A stretch of DNA of 64,000 nucleotides from Maribacter caenipelagi (GTDB taxonomy: Bacteria > Bacteroidota > Bacteroidia > Flavobacteriales > Flavobacteriaceae). The DNA lies in assembly GCF_004364175.1 (NCBI RefSeq), contig NZ_SNZW01000013.1:62001-126000 (forward strand), in the 5' to 3' direction. The position numbers were made by a program, and so were the translations under genes. Below are positions 17,610 through 27,010 of the stretch, one piece after another. Under the pieces are notes generated by a model. The model had not been told where the DNA came from. It searched no databases and saw nothing but the letters and a program-made list of their open reading frames with translations. The first letter of the stretch is position 1; each line of letters begins with the position of its first letter.

Positions 17610-19340
17610 ATGAGAAAAATTCTTTTTATTCTAGCGGTCGTTGGTTTTATAATGGGTTGTGAGCAATCTAAATTAGAACCCAAATATTCTATCAAGGTAA
17701 GTTATTCAGCTGAGGTAGATTCGCTGGCTAAAGATGGTCGATTGCTGCTTATGCTTTCTACCGATGATAGCGATGAACCAAGGTTTCAAATTAATGACGG
17801 ACTCAACACACAACTGATATTTGGAGTGAATGTGGAGAATTGGGCTAAAGATTCTGTTTTAACTTTTGATGAGTCTGTTTTTGGGTATCCATATGAAAGT
17901 TTAAAAGATGTTCCACCGGGCGAGTATAATGTACAGGCGCTATTAAATGTATATGAAACCTTTAATTTATCTACTGGGCATACGGTAAAGTTGCCTATGG
18001 ATAATGGTGAAGGACAACAGTGGCAGAAATCTCCAGGTAATTTATATAGCAAGCCATTTAAAATAAGAGTTGCCAGTAACGGTTTTGAAAATGTGTCGGT
18101 AGAATTGGATCAAGTGATTCCGCCAATCGAAGAGCCCGAAGATACCAAATGGATAAAACACATAAAGGTGAAATCTGAAAATTTATCCGAATTCTGGGGA
18201 AGAGATATATTTTTGGGGGCACATGTGCTATTGCCAAAGGGATTTGAAGAACATCCCGAAGCTAAATATCCTTTGATGGTTTTTCACGGACATTTTCCTT
18301 CAGATTTTGGCGGATTTAGAACTACGCCTCCAGACCCTAAAATGAAACCAGAATATTCAGAACGTTTTAGTTTGGATGGATATAATATTATTCAACAACA
18401 AGAAGCATATGATTTTTATAAGCGTTGGAACGAGCCTGATTTTCCAAGATTTATCGTACTACAAATTCAGCATCCTACGCCGTATTATGATGATTCTTAT
18501 GCGGTAAATTCAGCCAGTCAAGGTCCGTATGGAGATGCTATAACCTATGAATTGATTCCTGAAATAGAAAAACGGTTCAGGGGAATGGGAGAAGGTTGGT
18601 CCCGTTTTCTTTATGGAGGCTCAACTGGCGGTTGGGAAGCTTTGGCAGTACAAGTAAAATACCCGAATGAGTACAACGGTTGTTTTGCGGCTTGCCCAGA
18701 TCCCATTGATTTTAGGGCATATACCTTAACCAATATTTATAAAGATAAAAATGCGTATTACTACCCAAGTGAACATAAGAAATTGGAGGTGCCTTCACAT
18801 AGAAATTACCTAGGTCAAATTCAATCTACCTTAAGGCAAGGCAATCATCTGGAGTTGGTATTGGGAGATAAATCTAGATCTGGTCAACAATGGGATATTT
18901 GGGAAGCAACCTATTCTCCTCAAGGTAAAGATGGTTATCCGCAACGAATTTGGGATAAAAAGACGGGTGAAATAGATCATAAAGTAGCAGAATATTGGAA
19001 AGAGAATTTCGATTTAAGACATATTCTAGAACGCGATTGGGATAAACTAGGAGAGAACTTAAAGGGTAAAATTCATATTTACTGCGGTGATATGGATAAT
19101 TACTACCTTAATAATGCTGTATACCTAATGGAAGATTTCTTGGAAAGTACTACGGATCCATATTATGAAGGTGAGGTGAAATATGGAGACCGAGATGAAC
19201 ATTGTTGGAACGGAGATCCAGATCAGCCAAATGCTATTACCCGATTAAGGTACAATACTATGTACGTACCAAAAATTATCGAACGTATAGAGAAAACCGC
19301 ACCAAAAGGAGCAGATTTAACGAGTTGGAGATATAAATAA
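17610..19340 (+). CDS. Alpha/beta-hydrolase (esterase-like) lipoprotein
   Basis: A 576-aa exported lipoprotein. MRKILFILAVVGFIMGC is the signal, with the lipobox Cys followed by EQSK, which is why the ATG at 17610 is chosen over an upstream TTG-type frame. A beta-rich N-terminal region (about 20-165) is followed by an esterase-D-like alpha/beta-hydrolase domain. The nucleophile elbow is GGSTGG (Ser338), HGHFPSDFGG lies near an oxyanion loop, and the acid/His candidates are in GDMDNYYL and DEHCW near the C terminus. The substrate is unknown; such proteins act on esters of sugars, peptides or xenobiotics in the periplasm or on the surface. An aldo/keto reductase follows after 130 bp. Confidence 0.82.
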   Translation: MRKILFILAVVGFIMGCEQSKLEPKYSIKVSYSAEVDSLAKDGRLLLMLSTDDSDEPRFQINDGLNTQLIFGVNVENWAKDSVLTFDESVFGYPYESLKDVPPGEYNVQALLNVYETFNLSTGHTVKLPMDNGEGQQWQKSPGNLYSKPFKIRVASNGFENVSVELDQVIPPIEEPEDTKWIKHIKVKSENLSEFWGRDIFLGAHVLLPKGFEEHPEAKYPLMVFHGHFPSDFGGFRTTPPDPKMKPEYSERFSLDGYNIIQQQEAYDFYKRWNEPDFPRFIVLQIQHPTPYYDDSYAVNSASQGPYGDAITYELIPEIEKRFRGMGEGWSRFLYGGSTGGWEALAVQVKYPNEYNGCFAACPDPIDFRAYTLTNIYKDKNAYYYPSEHKKLEVPSHRNYLGQIQSTLRQGNHLELVLGDKSRSGQQWDIWEATYSPQGKDGYPQRIWDKKTGEIDHKVAEYWKENFDLRHILERDWDKLGENLKGKIHIYCGDMDNYYLNNAVYLMEDFLESTTDPYYEGEVKYGDRDEHCWNGDPDQPNAITRLRYNTMYVPKIIERIEKTAPKGADLTSWRYK

Positions 19341-19470
19341 ATGTAATAATAAGCTCATTTCGAGTGAATTTTGAGGTACGATAAATTTGTATCGAGAAGC
19401 GGTGAGATTAGAAAGGCGAAAATGCTAAACTAGGCAAAACAAGATTAAATAATTAAAGCATAAGGAAAGT

Positions 19471-20442
19471 ATGAAATACAGAAGATTCGGAAGAACAGAT
19501 TGGCAAGTTAGTGAAGTAGGATACGGAATGTGGGGAATGGCCGGTTGGACGGCTAGTGACGATGCACAGTCAGCCAAATCTTTAGATTTAGCTGTTGAAA
19601 ACGGGGTCAATTTTTTTGATACCGCTTGGGGTTACGGTGAAGGACATAGTGAGGAGTTATTGGGGCAGTTGGTAAAGAGACATACTTCTAAAAAGTTGTA
19701 TACGGCAAGTAAAATTCCACCAAAAAACTTTCAATGGCCAGCAAAACCTGAGTATACCTTTGAAGATTCTTACCCTACCGAGCATATTATGGAATACACC
19801 CATAAGACATTGAAGAATTTGAACTTGGAGCAAATAGACCTAATGCAGTTTCATACTTGGGATGACGGTTGGAGCGACAGAGAAGAATGGCAAAGGGCAA
19901 TTGAAGATTTAAAGACTTCAGGTAAAGTCGCAGCAATGGGTATTAGTATGAACCGTTGGGAGCCAGAAAACGGAATCAAAGCTTTAAAAACAGGATTGAT
20001 AGATGCCGTACAGGTTATTTATAACATATTCGACCAAGCACCAGTAGATAAACTTTTTCCACTTTGTAAAGAGCTGGATATTGCAACCGTAGCTCGTGTT
20101 CCTTTTGATGAAGGAACATTGACAGGGAATATAACAAAAGAAACTACTTTTCCGGAAGGCGATTGGCGAGGTACCTATTTTGTGCCGGAAAATTTAATTT
20201 CTTCGGTAGAACATGCAGATGCTTTACGACCGTTAATACCTGAAGGTATGACGATGGCAGAAATGGCACTTCGTTTTATTTTGATGAACGATAATGTAAG
20301 TACTACCATACCTGGTATGCGTAAACAACGTAATGTATTGGCGAATACAGCAACGAGTGACGGAAACGGCTTGCCTTCAGAACTATATGAAGAATTAAAA
20401 AAGCACCGTTGGGATAGAGTACCGACTTCTTGGTCTCAGTAG
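19471..20442 (+). CDS. Aldo/keto reductase
   Basis: A 323-aa TIM-barrel NAD(P)H oxidoreductase. NFFDTAWGYGEGHSEELLG carries the catalytic Asp and Tyr, YTASKIPP the Lys, and QFHTWDD the His. The C-terminal IPGMRKQRNVLANT binds the cofactor phosphate. The start reads MKYRRFGRTDWQVSEVGYGMWG, the usual AKR opening. It may form a unit with the esterase-like lipoprotein upstream, but the 130-bp gap leaves this open. The substrate is unknown. Confidence 0.93.
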   Translation: MKYRRFGRTDWQVSEVGYGMWGMAGWTASDDAQSAKSLDLAVENGVNFFDTAWGYGEGHSEELLGQLVKRHTSKKLYTASKIPPKNFQWPAKPEYTFEDSYPTEHIMEYTHKTLKNLNLEQIDLMQFHTWDDGWSDREEWQRAIEDLKTSGKVAAMGISMNRWEPENGIKALKTGLIDAVQVIYNIFDQAPVDKLFPLCKELDIATVARVPFDEGTLTGNITKETTFPEGDWRGTYFVPENLISSVEHADALRPLIPEGMTMAEMALRFILMNDNVSTTIPGMRKQRNVLANTATSDGNGLPSELYEELKKHRWDRVPTSWSQ

Positions 20443-20647
20443 GATTGTATTTAGAACGTGAAGTTAGGTAATATTATATCCATATTGGATATTTTGAAAC
20501 AATCTTTGGGTTAATTTAATTGTTTAAAATCAATTAGCTTTAAGTTTAGAACTAAACAACACAATACAAGTTTATTAATAAACGTTCTTTTGTGTAAATT
20601 AAGTTTATAAATGCTTTATAATCAAAATTCCACTTAAGAAAAAAAAT

Positions 20648-22285
20648 ATGTTTCGCTACCCTTTTCGACTACTTATTGCCTTAATTGTATTTGTTGCTAT
20701 TTCTTGTGACCCGGAAGAAAACATTAGTGAATTTAATGGAGAAGATGAGAATGCTCCAAAAATTTCCATAAAAGGTTTTACGTCAGAAATTGAAGTTGCC
20801 ACACAAATATCTATTGAAATAATTGATGATTCAGAAATTGTAAACAATAGGCTAATAGTAAATGGAGAAAAAATACTAGAAAATTCGGATAAGAATTTCA
20901 AGTTTGAGATAAACCCTTTTGACTATCCTGTAGGTGAAAATAAATTTGTTTTTTATTCTGTCGATGAAGATGGCAATGAAACTAAATTTGAAGTTACTAC
21001 AATAATTAAAAAATTTTTAGCAAGTATAGCCTCTCCCCATTTAATGGGTAATGGTAGAGTTTTTATTTCGGCAAATAGCATGTCTGGTGAATTATTAACT
21101 AATGTAGAAGTTTCTAAGGATTTTGGAAATGTAAAATTGTATGCAGATGATAATTTTACGGAACAACCAATTATAATAACCTCATATATATTGTTAGGTG
21201 CAGATAATGGAGTTTTTTCAGAGATAAAATCTATTTTTAATATTGAGCCAGGAACTGACTTAATCGAATATCAAAAAAAATCTGGAACTTTTACGGAAAA
21301 CACATATAATCCTAATAGCCCTACGGAATATTTTTCGATTGAAGTTCAAGAGTTCGAATTTGAAAATATAGCTAATTCACTTCTTGGAAATTATAGAAAT
21401 GGATGGGATTCTTTTGCTCAAGTCTTCACTACTGATGTTGTAGAAGAACCAAATGGTTTTAAAAGTAATTTATTTGGGAATGTTTCAAGGAACGCGAATG
21501 TTGAGGATATTTTACTTCATACTACAAACTCGACTTTAAATTCTAGTTTTGATAAAATAAAGTTACAAGACTATAGGTATTTGTTTGTAGATACTTCTAA
21601 TGAACAGTCAATTTCATTCTCCCAATTTTTGCCTCCAGATAATATAGGATATATTTATTTGCCTGATAATGTAGAAAGATACTCGTTATCTGTTACTGGA
21701 TTCAAGAATGAATCGGCAATGAATCAGCAAAACTATTCAACAATGTTTTCTGAGTCACCACGTAATTTTAATAAAAAAACAATTGAAATTCCTCTAATAA
21801 ATGAATTTGGTTTTATAATAAGTAAAATTTCCTTTCCTGTTAATGCTTATACTAGTATGGAAGCTTCTGTAGTTGGAGAAAAAACTATTGAAATCCCTAA
21901 TTGGAGTGGTCAAAAAAATGGAGAATTAATCACTTTAAATGGCGATTTCGATTTGTTCCATTTGTTAACAATAAAAAGATTGCCAATTGATAATAAAACA
22001 GTGAGATGGGAATATTTCCATAAAAATGAAAATGAGGTCAACCTTAATATTAAGTCGTTTGAATTTCCTGAAGTCATAAAATCGCTCGCTTCGGCTAGTT
22101 TTTTTGAATTAGAATCAATAAAAACACCGGATATAGAAAGTGTAACTTTCATAGGTTCCTCAGGAGATTTAGAATATGAGCAGTTGTTGTTTGGTAATAA
22201 TGGATTAATTCCTCGACCTTACAATGCAGGACCTGTAGATATTTTCACACTTAGAACAGCATTAATTTCTTCGAACGGTGATTGA
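20648..22285 (+). CDS. Hypothetical lipoprotein with Ig-like N-terminal domain
   Basis: A 545-aa protein with signal MFRYPFRLLIALIVFVAISC (lipobox AISC, then DPEENISE). Residues about 38-120 look like a bacterial Ig-like or cadherin-like domain (APKISIKGF, VGENKFVFYSVDEDGNET). The rest is beta-rich with no motif I know. It is more A/T rich than its neighbours and stands alone between 205-bp and 199-bp gaps in which I see nothing, so horizontal transfer is possible. Function unknown; probably surface-exposed. Confidence 0.75.
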   Translation: MFRYPFRLLIALIVFVAISCDPEENISEFNGEDENAPKISIKGFTSEIEVATQISIEIIDDSEIVNNRLIVNGEKILENSDKNFKFEINPFDYPVGENKFVFYSVDEDGNETKFEVTTIIKKFLASIASPHLMGNGRVFISANSMSGELLTNVEVSKDFGNVKLYADDNFTEQPIIITSYILLGADNGVFSEIKSIFNIEPGTDLIEYQKKSGTFTENTYNPNSPTEYFSIEVQEFEFENIANSLLGNYRNGWDSFAQVFTTDVVEEPNGFKSNLFGNVSRNANVEDILLHTTNSTLNSSFDKIKLQDYRYLFVDTSNEQSISFSQFLPPDNIGYIYLPDNVERYSLSVTGFKNESAMNQQNYSTMFSESPRNFNKKTIEIPLINEFGFIISKISFPVNAYTSMEASVVGEKTIEIPNWSGQKNGELITLNGDFDLFHLLTIKRLPIDNKTVRWEYFHKNENEVNLNIKSFEFPEVIKSLASASFFELESIKTPDIESVTFIGSSGDLEYEQLLFGNNGLIPRPYNAGPVDIFTLRTALISSNGD

Positions 22286-22484
22286 TTTTGGGAGTAGTAT
22301 TGTTTAGTCTAATGATTTTTACTGAGTCATTTGTTTTTAAGAAATTATATTTTTTTCTTCGGAATTTTTAAGTGTAAAGGAATATTTATGTTTCTGACTG
22401 TAAATGGGAAGCAGTTATCATTATTCATATGGCATGGTAAATGTATGGTGTTAAGATTGTTATAATAATTATTTAAATTAAATA

Positions 22485-22910
22485 TCACTTCGCAAATAAC
22501 TGCCCCATATCTTTAAAAGCTTTGAACTCTAATGCATTACCGGCTGGGTCATAGAAAAACATGGTAGCTTGTTCACCAACTTTTCCTTCAAAACGCACAT
22601 AAGGCTCAATGACAAATTCCACACCTTTCGATTTTAATTCTTCAGAGAAATTTTGAAAAATATCCCATGGTAAAACTACCCCGTAATGCGGCACAGGTAC
22701 GTCATGACCATCTACGGGATTATGGTGAACGCTTTCCGTCTCAGATTTAGGCTTGTAGTGTATCACCAATTGATGACCGAATAGGTTAAAATCTACCCAA
22801 TGGTAGCTACTACGACCTTCTTCACAATTCAAGATATCTCTATAAAAGGTTCTGCATTCCGCTAAGTTATGTACAGGAATGGCAATGTGGAAAGGTGTTA
22901 CGTTTTGCAT
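22485..22910 (-). CDS. VOC-family (glyoxalase/dioxygenase-like) protein
   Basis: A 141-aa protein of the vicinal oxygen chelate superfamily with two beta-alpha-beta3 units. The metal-site candidates are the His of [10 protein letters not shown], the His of [11 protein letters not shown], and [12 protein letters not shown] with its Glu, the typical C-terminal VOC signature. It probably binds a divalent metal in the cytoplasm; the reaction is unknown. It lies 2 bp after a small Rho-N-like gene, so the two are co-transcribed. Confidence 0.9.
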   Translation of the reverse strand: MQNVTPFHIAIPVHNLAECRTFYRDILNCEEGRSSYHWVDFNLFGHQLVIHYKPKSETESVHHNPVDGHDVPVPHYGVVLPWDIFQNFSEELKSKGVEFVIEPYVRFEGKVGEQATMFFYDPAGNALEFKAFKDMGQLFAK

Positions 22911-22912
22911 AA

Positions 22913-23164
22913 TCAGTTATTTCTTAAGGCTGAAATTAACTCTTTTTTGCTCATTTTAGAACGTCCGTCGATACCAATTTCTTTAGCTTGGTCATAAAGT
23001 TCCTTTTTGGTTCTTTTTTCATAAGTGGAAGCTTCGCCACCTTTCTTACCGGCATCTTTAGTATTTGCTATTCGCGCAGCTTTTTCTTTACTATATCCTT
23101 TGTCTACTAAAGCTTCGTATTGTTCTTCATTTTGTATTTGAGGTATGTTGTTTAATTTTGCCAT
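22913..23164 (-). CDS. Small DUF7218/Rho-N-like protein
   Basis: An 83-aa basic protein. The first half ([28 protein letters not shown]) fits the DUF7218 type. The C-terminal half ([30 protein letters not shown]) is a SAP/Rho-N-like helix-extended-loop-helix that often binds nucleic acid. No catalytic motif is present. It is first in a two-gene unit with the VOC gene. Confidence 0.85.
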   Translation of the reverse strand: MAKLNNIPQIQNEEQYEALVDKGYSKEKAARIANTKDAGKKGGEASTYEKRTKKELYDQAKEIGIDGRSKMSKKELISALRNN

Positions 23165-23221
23165 TTTTATTTTAAAATTAGATAAAAAGTGACTTTTTGG
23201 TGTGCTGTATACAATCAGAAA

Positions 23222-24061
23222 TTATCCTTCTAAAAAAGACACTATCTTCTCGTTTACACCATCTTGGTGCATAGAGTGTCCTAATCCTTCAGTACTTATA
23301 AATTCGCTATTTATCCAATGTTTATGGACATCAACAGAGGCGTGGTACGGAGCGATTATATCAAACTTGTCATGAAAGAGTAATCCTTTTTTGTGGTTGC
23401 TCTCAACAAATTTGGAACTTGAAAATTCTTTAACCGTAAATTTGAATTTAGCATACACCAAATTCTCGAGTGCTGTCAAAACTTTTTTGTTAAAGCCGAG
23501 TAATTTTTTGTAATGAGCTAGTATTTCATGAAATTCAGAAGGAGAGCCAATAGTTACTATTTTTTCTATGGTATCGTTAGGGTGTATAGATTCATTATAC
23601 AGAACGGTCATGCCACCCATTGAATGCCCTATAGCAACTGTTGGTTCATATTTTGTCAATACCTGTTGAACAGTTTCGGCGTAAAGTGGTACATGTAACA
23701 TTTCGCCTGAAGAATACCCATGTGCAGGAGCGTCAAAAGCAATTATATTGAAATCTGCTTGGCGTAATTTTTCTATTAGTTTGTGCCATCGCCAGGTATT
23801 ACTTTCCCAGCCATGGACAAGTAAAACGGTTTCTTTGGTTCCCGACCAATTGTATACTTGAATTTCATTTTCATCCAATGATAACACCTCTAATTTGGCT
23901 TGGTCTAAAAATGCCTTTTGATTTGGTAGTACACGACCTTTTCTAACTTTTATAAAAACTAAAAATGCCTTATAGGCCGCTTTTTTTGGCGAAAACCATA
24001 CAACGATGTTAAAGTAGAAACCAATTAATTTCGGTATAAGCTTTTGAAGGAATACTGGCAC
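23222..24061 (-). CDS. Alpha/beta hydrolase
   Basis: A 279-aa serine hydrolase. LLVHGWESNTWRW is the oxyanion loop, GHSMGG the nucleophile elbow, DKFDIIAPY the acid region and GLGHSMH the catalytic His. A hydrophobic N-terminal stretch (PKLIGFYFNIVVWF) may bind the membrane. The start appears to be GTG at 24061; I see no ATG upstream. The substrate is not predictable. Confidence 0.9.
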   Translation of the reverse strand: MPVFLQKLIPKLIGFYFNIVVWFSPKKAAYKAFLVFIKVRKGRVLPNQKAFLDQAKLEVLSLDENEIQVYNWSGTKETVLLVHGWESNTWRWHKLIEKLRQADFNIIAFDAPAHGYSSGEMLHVPLYAETVQQVLTKYEPTVAIGHSMGGMTVLYNESIHPNDTIEKIVTIGSPSEFHEILAHYKKLLGFNKKVLTALENLVYAKFKFTVKEFSSSKFVESNHKKGLLFHDKFDIIAPYHASVDVHKHWINSEFISTEGLGHSMHQDGVNEKIVSFLEG

Positions 24062-24126
24062 CTGATAAAATTTTGAAATGTATAAAAGTTATCCGTAGGA
24101 TATCGAATTTGAAGGATTTAAGAATA

Positions 24127-24681
24127 TCAATCCCAACCTACCATCATATATTTTACTTTCGCAGTATCTGGTATTTGTACCTCTTCAATTGTGCTATTGG
24201 CGTTATATCGAAGGCTTTCTGGCAATTCTTTTTTATCTATGGTAAAATATAGGTCACTATCTTTTAGTAAAACCACTACATTATTAATTGCGCTAATGAT
24301 CTTTTTAATAGGGTAGTTTTCTCGTATTTCTTTGAAAGTACTCAGTTTAGATATACCCTTATCTGTAACGAATCGTTCATCATTGACCATTACATTCTGT
24401 ATAGTGGCGATGCTATCGTTATTCGGTGTTAAGGTCAATAATAAGGTGCCACCTCTTTCAAAAATCTTTATTTTACTGGCTCCATTACCGAAATTTAGCT
24501 TAACGGTATCCTGTACTACCGAGTCTTTTTCGAAAATTAATTCAATATCGCGTGCTAAGCTTTGCTTCGATAATCTACCAACTTGGTCACCAGATATTTG
24601 AAAATCTGTATTTTTCTCATCAGTGCAAGTTATTAGTAAACCACCACACAAAATTAATAATAGGGTATATCTAAAATTCAT
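24127..24681 (-). CDS. Hypothetical lipoprotein
   Basis: A 184-aa protein with signal MNFRYTLLLILCGGLLITC and Cys followed by TDEKNTD. The mature region is beta-rich (QVGRLSKQSLARDIELIFEKDSV, FERGGTLLLTLTP) and ends VKYMMVGWD. I do not recognise the family. It starts 3 bp after the stop of the HerA-like ATPase gene, so the two are probably one transcript. Confidence 0.8.
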   Translation of the reverse strand: MNFRYTLLLILCGGLLITCTDEKNTDFQISGDQVGRLSKQSLARDIELIFEKDSVVQDTVKLNFGNGASKIKIFERGGTLLLTLTPNNDSIATIQNVMVNDERFVTDKGISKLSTFKEIRENYPIKKIISAINNVVVLLKDSDLYFTIDKKELPESLRYNANSTIEEVQIPDTAKVKYMMVGWD

Positions 24682-24684
24682 ATG

Positions 24685-26190
24685 CTATCTCATCACTTTT
24701 TTTAATACTCCAAGTACACCTCTAATAAAAGTTGCGCTTGTTAAAACTTTAATTACCGGATTTTGTCTTGTACTTGTTCTTCTCGATGTTTTTCTCGCAG
24801 CCGGTTTATTCTTTTCTTTTTCCGCTAACTTTTCTGCAGTTTCTATTTTTTCATTCAGAATTTCATAAGCACTTTCTCTATCAATGACCTCACCATATTT
24901 TTTTACTAATGAAGATCTGTCATTTACTTCTTTTAATTCTTTATCTGTCAAGACATCCATACGGCTCATTGGTGCACGTAATAATGTTGCTGCAAGAGGT
25001 GTGGGTCTACCTTTCTCATCTAAGGCAGATATCAATGCCTCACCAATACCCAAAGAGGTAAGTACTTCTTTTGTATCGTAGTACTCAGATTCAGGATAGT
25101 TTTCAGCCGTCAATTTGATCGCTTTTCTATCTCTAGCGGTAAAAGCCCTTAATGCATGTTGCACTTTTAAACCTAATTGAGATAATACGTCATTTGGTAC
25201 ATCTGTTGGATTTTGGGTTACAAAATACAAACCGATTCCTTTTGAACGAATCAGTTTAACAATACTTTCTATTTGATCTAACAATGCTTTTGAAGCTTCT
25301 TTGAAAATAAGGTGCGCCTCGTCTATAAAAAGAATTAATTCTGGTTTGTCGCTATCGCCCTGTTCTGGGAAGGTGTCATATATTTCTGCCAGTAAGCTCA
25401 ACATAAATGTCGAGAATAACTTAGGTCTGTCTTGAATATCGGTCAATCTTAAAATGTTGATATATCCTTTTCCTTCTTCGTTTATGCGCGTAAGGTCGTT
25501 TACATCAAAGGACTTTTCTCCAAAGAACAACTCTGCACCCTGCTGTTCCAGCTCAATGATTTTTCTAAGAATGGCACCTGTAGAACTTGTTGAGATTCTA
25601 CCATATTCTTTAGTGAAATCCGCTTTGCCAGCACCGGTAGCATATTGTAATACTTTTTTGAAATCTTTTAAATCTAACAAAGGCATTTTCTGGTCATCGC
25701 AATATTTGAAAACTACAGATACAATGCCCGATTGTGTATCTGAAAGGTCTAATATTCTTGATAATAAAACAGGTCCGAATTCTGAAACCGTAGCTCTTAA
25801 TTTAACACCGTCTTGTTCAGACAATGAAAGTATTTCTACAGGGAAACTACTTGCTTCAAAAGGGAAGCCAATTTTTGCATGGCGTTCGTCAATTTTTGCG
25901 TGACCAGGACTAGGTTGTGCCAGTCCGCTCAAATCACCTTTTAAATCCATCAACATAACCGGTATACCTTTGTCAGATAAATTTTCTGCCAATACCTGCA
26001 ACGTCTTTGTTTTACCTGTACCTGTAGCGCCTGCAATAAGACCGTGCCTGTTTAATGTTTTCAACGGAATTTTTACAAAAGCATCTTTTATAGCTTCGCC
26101 GTTAAGCATTGCTGCGCCCATATTTATGTAATCTCCTTTTGTGGAATATCCTTTTTCTATATGGTCAAAAAATTCTTCGGTACCGGCCAT
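24685..26190 (-). CDS. HerA-like ATPase (DUF853 family)
   Basis: A 501-aa P-loop ATPase of the HerA/FtsK superfamily (YjgR/DUF853 type). The Walker A is GATGTGKTKT (about 60-70), the Walker B LILFIDEAHL, and a downstream sensor region is YFVTQNPTDVPND. The C-terminal part is Lys/Arg-rich (KNKPAARKTSRRTSTR), likely binding DNA. The ATG at 26190 (MAGTEEFFDHIEKGY) is preferred to an upstream in-frame codon because homologues start here. The cellular role of this family is unsettled; it is not next to a NurA nuclease. Confidence 0.92.
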   Translation of the reverse strand: MAGTEEFFDHIEKGYSTKGDYINMGAAMLNGEAIKDAFVKIPLKTLNRHGLIAGATGTGKTKTLQVLAENLSDKGIPVMLMDLKGDLSGLAQPSPGHAKIDERHAKIGFPFEASSFPVEILSLSEQDGVKLRATVSEFGPVLLSRILDLSDTQSGIVSVVFKYCDDQKMPLLDLKDFKKVLQYATGAGKADFTKEYGRISTSSTGAILRKIIELEQQGAELFFGEKSFDVNDLTRINEEGKGYINILRLTDIQDRPKLFSTFMLSLLAEIYDTFPEQGDSDKPELILFIDEAHLIFKEASKALLDQIESIVKLIRSKGIGLYFVTQNPTDVPNDVLSQLGLKVQHALRAFTARDRKAIKLTAENYPESEYYDTKEVLTSLGIGEALISALDEKGRPTPLAATLLRAPMSRMDVLTDKELKEVNDRSSLVKKYGEVIDRESAYEILNEKIETAEKLAEKEKNKPAARKTSRRTSTRQNPVIKVLTSATFIRGVLGVLKKVMR

Positions 26191-26349
26191 TATATATATT
26201 TTCGATAAAAATAGGGGATTTTTAACCAAACCAAAAGACTAGACCAGTCTTAAATATCACAACTTTTTAACATTTAATGTACTAACAGTGCATGTTTGAG
26301 AGCAGAATTTACCGATGCCTACTTCTAATAGAATTTGTCAACTAAAACG

Positions 26350-26357
26350 TATCTTTG
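26350..26357 (+). promoter_or_regulatory. -7 box directly before queE
   Basis: TATCTTTG matches TAnnTTTG exactly and ends only 4 bp before the queE ATG. The message should therefore be leaderless or nearly so. Confidence 0.6.
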
Positions 26358-26361
26358 CCGA

Positions 26362-26994
26362 ATGAAAAATGAGGAGGTACTTGAGAAAGTAAATAAAGGG
26401 GTGTATTTACCCTTAATGGAAGAGTTTTACACCATACAGGGTGAAGGCTTTCATAAGGGAACCGCGGCTTACTTTATTCGTGTTGGCGGGTGTGATGTTG
26501 GTTGCCATTGGTGCGATGTAAAAGAAAGCTGGAATGCGGAAACGCATCCGCCTACTGCTATCAAGCAAATTGTTGATAATGCCGCTAAGTATTCTGATAC
26601 TATTGTTATTACTGGTGGTGAGCCTTTAATGTGGGATATGACCCCGATTACAACAGCACTAAAAAATAAAGGTCTTAAAACTCATATTGAAACTTCTGGT
26701 GCCTATACACTTTCTGGCGATTGGGATTGGATATGTCTTTCACCAAAGAAAAATAAATTACCTGAAGGTCGTATCTACGATGAAGCGCATGAGCTCAAGG
26801 TTATTGTTTATAACAAGCACGATTTAATTTTTGCTGAAGAGCAAGCTGCGCAAACTAACGCTAATTGCATTTTATACCTGCAGCCAGAATGGAGTGTTAG
26901 AGATAAGGTAGTGCCAATGATCGTTGATTATGTAATGAACAACCCGAAATGGAAAGTTTCATTGCAAACGCATAAGTACTTGAATATTCCTTAA
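26362..26994 (+). CDS. queE: 7-carboxy-7-deazaguanine synthase
   Basis: A radical-SAM enzyme in queuosine precursor synthesis that converts 6-carboxy-tetrahydropterin to 7-carboxy-7-deazaguanine. The 210-aa protein has the 4Fe-4S/SAM motif CDVGCHWC (C44, C48, C51) and the preceding EFYTIQGEGFHKGTAAYFIR, typical of QueE. TGGEPLMW is the SAM-contact motif. The ATG at 26362 follows a -7 box; the upstream TTG at 26335 lies before that box and cannot be the start of this transcript. No other queuosine gene is adjacent. Confidence 0.96.
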   Translation: MKNEEVLEKVNKGVYLPLMEEFYTIQGEGFHKGTAAYFIRVGGCDVGCHWCDVKESWNAETHPPTAIKQIVDNAAKYSDTIVITGGEPLMWDMTPITTALKNKGLKTHIETSGAYTLSGDWDWICLSPKKNKLPEGRIYDEAHELKVIVYNKHDLIFAEEQAAQTNANCILYLQPEWSVRDKVVPMIVDYVMNNPKWKVSLQTHKYLNIP

Positions 26995-27010
26995 AATATA
27001 CTATTCTTAA

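Noticed and set aside
26335..26361. Upstream TTG start giving a longer QueE
   Set aside because: The TTG lies before the -7 box that drives the gene, so it would not be on the message.
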